Shown here in pieces: positions 56,949-64,000 of a DNA stretch of 64,000 nucleotides (positions are counted from its first letter, which is position 1; each line of letters starts with the position of its first letter). The translations under genes were made by a program, and so were the position numbers. The DNA lies in the NCBI RefSeq assembly GCF_958298935.1, contig NC_084922.1, forward strand, positions 50,971,958 to 51,035,957, given 5' to 3'. The notes beneath the pieces were generated by a model that saw only the letters and a list, made by a program, of their open reading frames with translations, ran no database searches and was not told the origin of the DNA. The DNA is from Phragmites australis. Lineage: Eukaryota; Streptophyta; Magnoliopsida; Poales; Poaceae.

Positions 56949-59798
56949 TCACAAAGATGAAGCGCTTGGAATCTCCCCTTCCTCCAAATCGTCCCACGTT
57001 AATGCAGACATTGTTTCTACTGATTTGTCTCCATTCATCATTTCAAAATCATAGCTTAAGAAATCATCAGAGTCCATATCCCCAAACAGTTCTGGGTAGG
57101 TATCCCTCATTTCTTGCTCAAAGCCCAAGTCGGGCACCTCTGGGAACAACAACCCATTATTGTCCTCAAAGTTCAGTGGGTAAACTTTCATGCAAGATTT
57201 CCTTTTCAGAGCTTCAGGAGTTGAATTTGGTGTATGTTTGCTTTGTTGACTACATTCTTGCTGAGGGCCACTCACACCATCAGATGTTAAAATACTGGCA
57301 GACAACGGCACTAAAGAATCTGTCTTGACATCTATCTTAGATATAGTTGCACCTTCTGCTTCTGCGAGATTGCCAGAATGTGAAGTTCCATGATCCTTGA
57401 AATCTATAATGCGCCTCTTTTTGGTCAACCCACCTTCCCTTGTTTCATCTGTATCCAGAGGACAGACTTTCATGCAGGACTCAGTTTTTAGAGGCCCAGA
57501 GGTTGTCTTCAGTGCAGTCTTGCTATATTGATACAGTTCTTCCTGTTGACCAGGTAATGCTTGGCTACCGGCATTTGAGAACACCAAAGAATCAACATTG
57601 TTATCTATCTTCGATTCACTTGTAATCTCCGCTGGAGAAAGATTTGTGGCATTCGAAGTTCCACAGTCCTTGAGATCTATAATCTGTGTATCTGGTGCAA
57701 ACTCACCTTCCTCTATTTCTTCCTCATCAAACTCAGTGCCTTCTAGAAGTGGGTCATCTTTTGTGCAGCCAGGGTTTTTTCCATCTTTAGCAAGCTTGTT
57801 TACCATTTTCTCGACTTCAAAGTCATAATTGTCTGATGGAAGAAAGACATTAATAGTTGGGTACTCGACAATAAGAGTACTCCTCAGCTGTGGGCCCAAA
57901 GGTTCTTCAATATTGAGTTGGCGGTATGGTGACTCTGATTCCTACAGCAAGTTAAAATAAGGCATTATATAAATGAAAATATAGTAGAGCAAAGATCAAT
58001 ATGCATTACATACGCACGCTAGCTTCATTTACAATACCTTGGCAGACTTTTGAGTGAACAGTTTCAGATCACGCAATTCTGTATTACGATATTGTGTAAG
58101 CTGATCCTTCCAGGGACCGGGACAAAGATGTTTTTCCAATAAAGAGAGCAAGGTTGTGTGCTCATCTATTCTGAAAAGAAAGGCAAAAAATGAGATACAC
58201 CAAGCTTCTGCAATCATCGTATGTTCAGATTTAATCGAAATAACTCTTGCAACACTATAAATAATTTTGATGAATTTTTAGCTTTGCTACACCGTTTCTC
58301 ATAGAACCAAGTAAAAACAGAATAATAAAATGTGTGATGGTAAGAAGTTTTAAAATGACAAATACATCGTAAATATAAGACAGTAACCAAAAAAAAAGAG
58401 CAATTATTTCAGAAATTTGAAAATGGTTCAACCATGACATCTTGTCATATTGAAAGAGTTCCAAACTCACAAGGTAATTAGAGTGGGATAAAAAGAAGAA
58501 GTAAACACTCGTACTGATGGATTAGCCATTAACTTACTCATGGTCAGTTAGAACAACGTCGGTTGAATTAAATCTCCACTCAAGTGTCCAGTATATGCAA
58601 TCCTTTCTGCAAAGATATATTCCGATGTAAAGCAGCTTTCATATGACACAAGGTAGGGAAGCAAGAAAGAGAGTGATACCAGCAGCATGGTTCGTTGGGA
58701 TATACTAAGTGTAGGATAGAATGACTGAGAAGGGTCGGATATATTGACATAATTTTGCAGTAGATGAAGACAACAAGACATTAAAATCTTAAGTTCTTAG
58801 CTATTGAATTAACTATGTCAAGAAAGTTTGGGCTACTTGTGGGAGGATCATGGGCTGTTATAAGCAAATAATTATTAATACAAACAGAGTGAAGCATAGC
58901 ATCTCTTTTAAGATGCTATAGTATATGTGTTGTGTACTGACTAACTAGCAACTATTAACTTGAATGGTAACTACAAAATACCGTAGACGTATCAATTACC
59001 ATCTAAGTCATAAGTCATCTTTTCTCTACCCCTGCCGAGTGCCAAATGCTGGAACAATGCATAGTTGAACTGATACAAAACGAACCAGATGTCATTCGAG
59101 GTGTGCAAAGCAAACCTGCTGAACTCGAATACATAGGCCAAGCAATGCAATGCAAACACGGAGCCAGTCGAGCACAAAATTGAAGAGACCAGCAAGCAAG
59201 CAAGCAGTCAAACCTGTGGTTGTGTCGCGAACGGTTCTGCTCTCTCCTGGCCATGCCCTTGGGGAGGAAATAGAGCCTGATACCCCGGCGCTGCGCCGCC
59301 TTGCGGAGGAAAAACAACCACCTGGGCAGCTGAGCTCCCCCGGGTCCGCCGAAGTTGCGGCCGAAGCCGCCGATGATCCTATGCGCCGACTCCCTGACCT
59401 GCTTCGCCTCTTCCAGAAAGCTGTAATCTTGACAAATACACGAACACAAAGCAGCAATTCAAGATTTGGTCGGTCGATTGCTGATAGACGAAGCAACGAG
59501 AAGGTCGGGGTGGGGGCAGTGTACCGGAGATTAGCTGGTTGTCGTCGAAGCGGGCGAGCGGGACTGGGTCGGTGCGGGGGCGCTTGCCGGTGCAGGCGGT
59601 GCGGCGCTTGTGGGCCTGCACGCAGGGAAGGCTGCAGGTGAGGCGGGCGCAGCCGGGGCACCGGTACTTCCACGGCTGCTCCCCGCACTCCTCGCACGGA
59701 GACCCCTTCTTCCCGCTGCCGCCGCCGCCGCCCACGGAGCTAGAGCTGGCGTTGGGGGGTGGCTGCTCCCCTCCGCGCTCCTCCCGGCCGTCCTCCAT
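56949..59798 (-). CDS. HIT-type zinc finger protein, BCD1/ZNHIT6-like box C/D snoRNP assembly factor
   Basis: Five exons (complement): 59525-59798, 59214-59427, 58538-58606, 58038-58170 and 56949-57941. They encode 560 residues. The zf-HIT finger is at residues 35-69 (C35, C38, C47, C50, C55, C59, H63, C69; CEECGEQPWKYRCPGC). The BCD1-type region follows: LPRWLFFLRKAAQRRGIRLY, KDCIYWTLEWRFN, LLEKHLCPGPW and STLIVEYPTINVFLP. The last exon (331 codons) is a Ser/Glu-rich disordered tail with two similar acidic repeats (ESCMKVCPLDTDE / KSCMKVYPLNFED). Homologues help assemble box C/D snoRNPs with NOP58 and R2TP in the nucleus; this role is inferred from the family. All introns are GT-AG. Confidence 0.92.
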
Positions 59799-60420
59799 TC
59801 CGAGGGCGACTCGAGGGGGCTGTGTGCGGCGCGGCGGGGAGATTTTTGCTAGGGTTTAATGGGGGGTTTAGCGGCGCCCGGGCGGCGGTGGACGTTTTTT
59901 TTTTCCTTCGGTTTTGACCGTTCGTTTTCCAGCAGACGACGGCCGCCGTCCGATGGGTGATGCCGACGGCCAGGCGTTCGTCTTACAGTTTGACTCTCTG
60001 TGGAGGCAAACAGTAATTGGCGTCTTCATCAACAGTAGCTGCGTTATTACTATTCATGATTCATCTCAGCCATTCAAGGAAGATCGGATGGTTCGGATCC
60101 GACAAAGACAGCTTCAGCCACGAGCGTTATAGCAGACATATGTTGGTCCGTTCACGAAGACTCTTTCATGTAAATACTGCGTATTTCACTCGTCAGAGCT
60201 CAGCACATCAGACACTAGTTTTCACCAAAGAGATGACAGATCACGCAGATATGAGGATATCAGTCGAGCATAGGAAACACAACCACGTTTACATAAATAG
60301 GAGAATTCACAGACATACCAGCGCAAACAAGTATAAGAGACGTCTCCAGAGGGATCGGATATCAAAACAAGAGACGACAGCCTCCTTGATTAGAATGATA
60401 ACTTGCTCATAACATTCTAA
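59799..60420. other. 5' flank of the BCD1-like gene
   Basis: GC-rich near the start codon, AT-rich beyond. No clear TATA box and no other gene recognised. Confidence 0.5.
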
Positions 60421-60583
60421 AACATTCTCGGTCTACCAACAGCCTCCTTGATTAGAATAGATCCATCTAAGAAAAACGAATATCACAAACATTCTCGATC
60501 TACCAACAGCCTCCATGATTAGAATAGTGCCATCTAACAAAAACGAATATCACAAACATTCTCGGTCTACCAACAGCCTCCTT
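60421..60583. repeat. 67-bp tandem repeat, about 2.5 copies
   Basis: ATTCTCGGTCTACCAACAGC (or a one-base variant) begins at 60424, 60491 and 60558, exactly 67 bp apart. Units also contain CCTCCTTGATTAGAATAG and AAAAACGAATATCACAAAC. A related partial unit (CAGCCTCCTTGATTAGAAT) lies just upstream at about 60379. Confidence 0.9.
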
Positions 60584-60589
60584 GCATAT

Positions 60590-61057
60590 CAAGAGATTGA
60601 ACTATGGAGTGATTTCTCTGATTCCAAAGACAAAGGAGGCTTTAAATATTAAACAGTATAGACTCATCTGTCTGCTAAATGTGGATTACAAGACCTTCAC
60701 AAAGATGATGACAGACAGGGTGAGTCCAGTGGCAGACAAGGTTATCGAGAAATAACAATCAGCCTTTATCAAGGGGCGAAACATCTTGGAAGGAGTGGTA
60801 ATTATTAATGAAACAATACATGAACTTCGACGATCTAAGAAACATGGCCTCCTTCTCAAGATTGATTTTGAAAAAGCGTACGACAAAGTTAGATGGAGTT
60901 TTCTCAAAGAAGCCATAGCGGCAAAGTGATACCCTGAAAGATGGATAGAGTGAGTTATGCAAACCGTCCAAGGAGAACAGTTCTGCATCAACGTGAATGG
61001 TCAAAGGAGCTCGTACTTCAAAACATACCAAGGGCTAAGACAGGGAGACCCTTTATC
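60590..61057 (+). pseudogene. LINE (L1-type) reverse transcriptase fragment
   Basis: Plus-strand reading carries non-LTR reverse transcriptase motifs: SLIPKTKEALNIKQYRLICL, QSAFIKGRNILEGVVIINE, LLLKIDFEKAYDKVRW and YQGLRQGDPLS. Stops occur within these motifs (for example before QSAF and after EAIAAK), so it is dead. The reading stops at 61057, exactly where the copia LTR begins. The 5' end is truncated, as usual for LINEs. Confidence 0.93.
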
Positions 61058-61928
61058 TGTTGGTAATATGCGCAAAAATCTAATTCCAGATTTTATACAA
61101 AGGCATATTTCACGATCTATAACATTTGAACATACTTCTAACCCTAGCAGCAAGCAAAAGTACCAAAAATCCATCAGTTTCATCAAGAACTCACAGTCGG
61201 GTTGATGAAGGGATGAAGTTGACGATGTGTCGATTTGCTGCCGTGCAGATCGAAGATGAAGCAGTGCAGAGCGGTCGCGCAGGTGCGCTGCCCAGAAACC
61301 TTATTGCCGTCCCTCGTGCGGGCTTCACGACGGCAGAGGCTCGGAGATACCGCTCACCCTCCAACCTTGTGCACGGCAAGGAGAAGGGCCGGCGAGATCC
61401 AGCAGCACAGCACTCAGGACAGTGATCTGGATGGGTGGAGAAGAAAATGAGGAGCAGAGAGATCTGTCCCAAAAGCCTGGACGTCTCAAGGATTTATAGG
61501 GAAATGGCTGCCCTCTTGGAGCCGTTTTCTCTCATAAAATTCCCACAATTGCAGCCTCCATAACTGACCAATAACCCTCAGAGTTAAGGCATTGATCGCG
61601 ATTAAAACAGCTGATTATGGCATTGATCACAATTAAAAAGGGAGAGCAGCAAAAGGGCTGGCAATTTTGTGCTGCCACGCCACGCCACGGCCGCGCGTCG
61701 CAAGTCACAAGTCACGCGGATATTCACGCGAAAAATACGCGAATACGCGCGCGCGCGTGCGTGTGAATATAGCAAAGTATACTCTCTCTTTCTCATTTTC
61801 TCTATTTCAAAGAGGCCAGAGAACTCAAGTATTTAAGTTGCTCTACATCCCCTTGCCTGGCAATACGAGACTAAACCTTCTTGCTTTGCATTCTCATGAA
61901 TGGGCTTTAAATGGGCCACATTCCAACA
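61058..61928 (-). repeat. 3' LTR of the copia element (871 bp)
   Basis: On the minus strand it starts TGTTGGAATG and ends ACCAACA, giving the inverted TGTTGG/CCAACA ends. A TATAAAT lies at 61492-61498 (minus). A CG-repeat stretch (GCGCGCGCG) lies near 61747. It is preceded (minus) by TGGTGGGGGAT, the polypurine tract, at 61929-61939. Confidence 0.88.
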
Positions 61929-61939
61929 ATCCCCCACCA

Positions 61940-62470
61940 ATGCCAAAGCGAGAAAAAGAAGGAAAAAAAGGATCATTGTATTATAGTGCTGTTAATATAC
62001 CAGTCTTTTAGTATAAGTCCCGTACGGGTTGAACTTACACCTAGAATATCAAGATTCAACTTTCCACAACTGATGAATGGACTATGCCTTGAATTCACAG
62101 TTTTGTGTGGACAGATTTCACTTGAAATCGCAACTGATACTAGGCTGCTAAAACAACCTCGCCTAAACAGAGCGTTTATGGTCTGCTCTCATATCTTCTC
62201 ATGAGCTTTCTAAGAGAATGCCCTGTTCTCATGAACTGCGACCAAACAGTTAGGCTCAAGTAGGTGTTTTCCTTCAAGATATCCTGCAGGCTAATATCTT
62301 CTGCAACGAAAAACATTAAGGCTTTACGCCAACCTTCCATGCAGTCAAGAGTACTTTTATTTTGAACATGTGTAATGTACTCTTTGGTTACATCATCAAT
62401 TTGTTTTTCCTATTACCTAATTTACGGGATCTCCGTTCAGAAGGATAGGTTACCATTGTGATGCACTAAC
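61940..62470 (-). other. Non-coding 3' internal part of the copia element
   Basis: About 530 bp between the pol stop codon and the polypurine tract. No ORF is recognised. Confidence 0.6.
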
Positions 62471-64000
62471 TTAAATGGGCCTCATTCCCATGTCCTTGGA
62501 CATCACTGAAATCGCATTTCGTGGTAATCCCTTTGTAAAAGGGTCTGCCAGATTTTTCTCAGTACGCACATAGCTCACAGCTATTACTCCGGAGTTTCTC
62601 ATTTTCCTGACAGATTTAAGTCTACGCTTCACATGTTTGGAGGACTTAGTATTATCCTTAGTACTCATAACCTTGGCTAGCACAGTTTGGTTATCGCAGT
62701 ACATAAGGATTGGTGGTATTGGTTTCTCAACCAATGGTAAGTCCAATAGAAGCTCTCTTAGCCATTCAGCTTCAACAGTGGCTATCTCTAGTGCAACAAG
62801 TTCTGCTTCCATGGTTGACCTCGTCAAAATGGTCTGTTTACAAGACCTCCATGAAACTGCACCACCTCCAAGTGTGAATACATAGCCACTGGTGGCTTTG
62901 ATCTCATCTGCATCTGAGATCCAATTGGAATCACTATATCCTTCTAACACAGATGGATATCCTGTGTAGTGGATCCCAAATGCTGTTGTGCCTCTCAAAA
63001 AGCGCAACACTCGCTCAAGTGCCTTCCAATGATCATCTTCTGGATTTGACGAGAACCGACTTAATTTGCTCACAGCAAAGGAAATGTCAGGTCTCGTTGC
63101 ACCAGCCAAATACATAAGGGATCCAATTATTTGTGAATATCTCAATTGATCTATTCCTTGTCCTTCGTTCTTTCGAAGTTTTACACTCGCATCATAAGGA
63201 GTTGGAGAAACTTTACAGTCTTCAAAGTCAAATTGGCTAAGAATCTTCTCCGCATAGTGGGATTGATTTAAAGTGATCCCATCTTCACTCTTGATCAATT
63301 TAATATTCAAAATAACATCTGCCGGACCCAAATCTTTCATCTCAAAACAACGAGACAAGAAGGATTTGATTTCATCAATCACGGCAGTATTTGTTCCAAA
63401 AATTAGTATGTCATCGACATACAAGCACAAAATTACTCCTTGACCCCCACCAAAGCGATAGTATACACACTTGTCTGCCTCATTGACACTGAATCCAGCA
63501 GATGTTAATGTGTTATCAAATTTTTCGTGCCATTGTTTAGGTGCTTGTTTAAGGCCATACAGGGATTTTAACAATTTGCACACCTTATTTTCCTGCCCAG
63601 AAATCTGAAAACCATCTGGTTGCTCCATATAAATTTCTTCCTCCAACTCTCCATAAAGGAAAGCTGTTTTTACATCCATTTGATGAACATGAAAACCATA
63701 GGAAGCTGCTAAAGCAAGAAGCACTTTGATGGTAGTAATTCTTGCGACAGGAGAATAAGTATCAAAGAAATCCTCTCCCTCTTTTTGGGTATAACCCTTG
63801 GCCACAAGCCTAGCCTTGTACTTTTCAACAGTACCATCGGGCCTTAATTTCTTTTTAAAGATCCACTTACACCCAACTGGTTTACACCCGCTTGGAATAT
63901 CAGTAATCTCCCAAGTCCCATTAGACATGATAGAGTCCATCTCGTTATGGACCGCCTCTTTCCAATACTCTGCATCAGGAGATACAAAAGCCTCTGAAAG
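62471..64000 (-). CDS. Ty1/copia pol: reverse transcriptase and RNase H (5' end outside window)
   Basis: One open frame runs from the window edge to a stop at 62471. The part before the first Met (63940) also reads as pol ([14 protein letters not shown]), so the true start lies further right. Reverse transcriptase motifs are [64 protein letters not shown] and the catalytic [24 protein letters not shown] and [20 protein letters not shown] follow. RNase H shows [16 protein letters not shown] and [10 protein letters not shown]. The end, [13 protein letters not shown], is the usual copia C-terminus. At least 509 codons are open with no frameshift, so the encoded enzyme may be active. Confidence 0.95.
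   Translation of the reverse strand, partial: LSEAFVSPDAEYWKEAVHNEMDSIMSNGTWEITDIPSGCKPVGCKWIFKKKLRPDGTVEKYKARLVAKGYTQKEGEDFFDTYSPVARITTIKVLLALAASYGFHVHQMDVKTAFLYGELEEEIYMEQPDGFQISGQENKVCKLLKSLYGLKQAPKQWHEKFDNTLTSAGFSVNEADKCVYYRFGGGQGVILCLYVDDILIFGTNTAVIDEIKSFLSRCFEMKDLGPADVILNIKLIKSEDGITLNQSHYAEKILSQFDFEDCKVSPTPYDASVKLRKNEGQGIDQLRYSQIIGSLMYLAGATRPDISFAVSKLSRFSSNPEDDHWKALERVLRFLRGTTAFGIHYTGYPSVLEGYSDSNWISDADEIKATSGYVFTLGGGAVSWRSCKQTILTRSTMEAELVALEIATVEAEWLRELLLDLPLVEKPIPPILMYCDNQTVLAKVMSTKDNTKSSKHVKRRLKSVRKMRNSGVIAVSYVRTEKNLADPFTKGLPRNAISVMSKDMGMRPI

Larger units (their letters stand above)
61058..64000 (-). mobile_element. Ty1/copia retrotransposon inserted in the LINE (partial in window)
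   Basis: The 3' LTR (61058-61928), polypurine tract and pol are in minus-strand order; the 5' part lies beyond the window end. The insertion splits a LINE reverse transcriptase, with TTATC (61053-61057) as the probable left half of the target duplication. Pol is open, so the copy may be recent. Confidence 0.9.

Overview
This window is nuclear DNA from a grass (Poaceae). It has intron-bearing plant genes with GC-rich first exons, a chlorophyllide a oxygenase gene and a grass-style type 1 metallothionein. Its LTR retrotransposons include a Tat-lineage Ty3/gypsy element and SIRE-like Ty1/copia debris, and there are small MITEs and a nuclear tRNA-Lys(CUU) gene. The species cannot be named from the sequence alone. 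Gene models were built by hand from splice sites, frame continuity and family knowledge. All six multi-exon models close with exon totals divisible by three.

Layout. 1-7.7 kb: AT-rich intergenic DNA with a broken NPF-transporter fragment (minus), two MITE-like elements, a 32-bp minisatellite, a 1.6-kb copia-type LTR (minus) and one small possible gene at 6363-6608. 7704-18662: a complete, recently inserted Tat-lineage Ty3/gypsy retrotransposon with GTATC target duplications, two in-frame stops in its polyprotein and a 73-bp G-box repeat array in each LTR (6 copies versus 4). 19.3-19.7 kb: a 179-bp tandem duplication. 20382-24440: a four-CBS plus PB1 membrane-anchored protein gene (CBSCBSPB type, plus). 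25104-25691: an intronless hypothetical gene (plus). 27721-31100: chlorophyllide a oxygenase (CAO, plus), with paired G-boxes upstream. 32684-33192: type 1 metallothionein (minus).

33.9-43.5 kb is a retrotransposon graveyard. A degenerate minus-strand SIRE-like copia element is cut by a gypsy solo LTR with ATCGT target duplications, and its 5' half is replaced by the 3' end and LTR of a plus-strand element. 43907-43979: tRNA-Lys(CUU) (minus). 44.9-46 kb: an intronless, frameshifted Obg GTPase pseudogene. 46.5-47.5 kb: diverged repeat units. 48.3-49.1 kb: a broken NBS resistance-gene fragment.

49.4-59.8 kb holds three intact minus-strand genes in tandem: an alkaline phytoceramidase-like CREST membrane hydrolase, the ubiquitin-fold modifier UFM1, and a HIT-zinc-finger BCD1-like snoRNP assembly factor. 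A V-ATPase subunit c fragment lying between the first two has lost the segment with its proton-binding glutamate. 60.4-64 kb: a tandem repeat, a LINE reverse-transcriptase fragment, and a Ty1/copia element (minus) inserted into that LINE and running off the window end.

The host genes act in separate processes (chlorophyll b synthesis, metal buffering, sphingolipid turnover, ufmylation, snoRNP assembly) and show no operon-like logic. The most notable signals are the palindromic G-box array in the gypsy LTRs, the antisense TATA box with a hairpin in the 3' region of the same element, a high proportion of GC-AG introns (4 of 35), and a possible alternative donor that would remove the membrane anchor of the CBS/PB1 protein.
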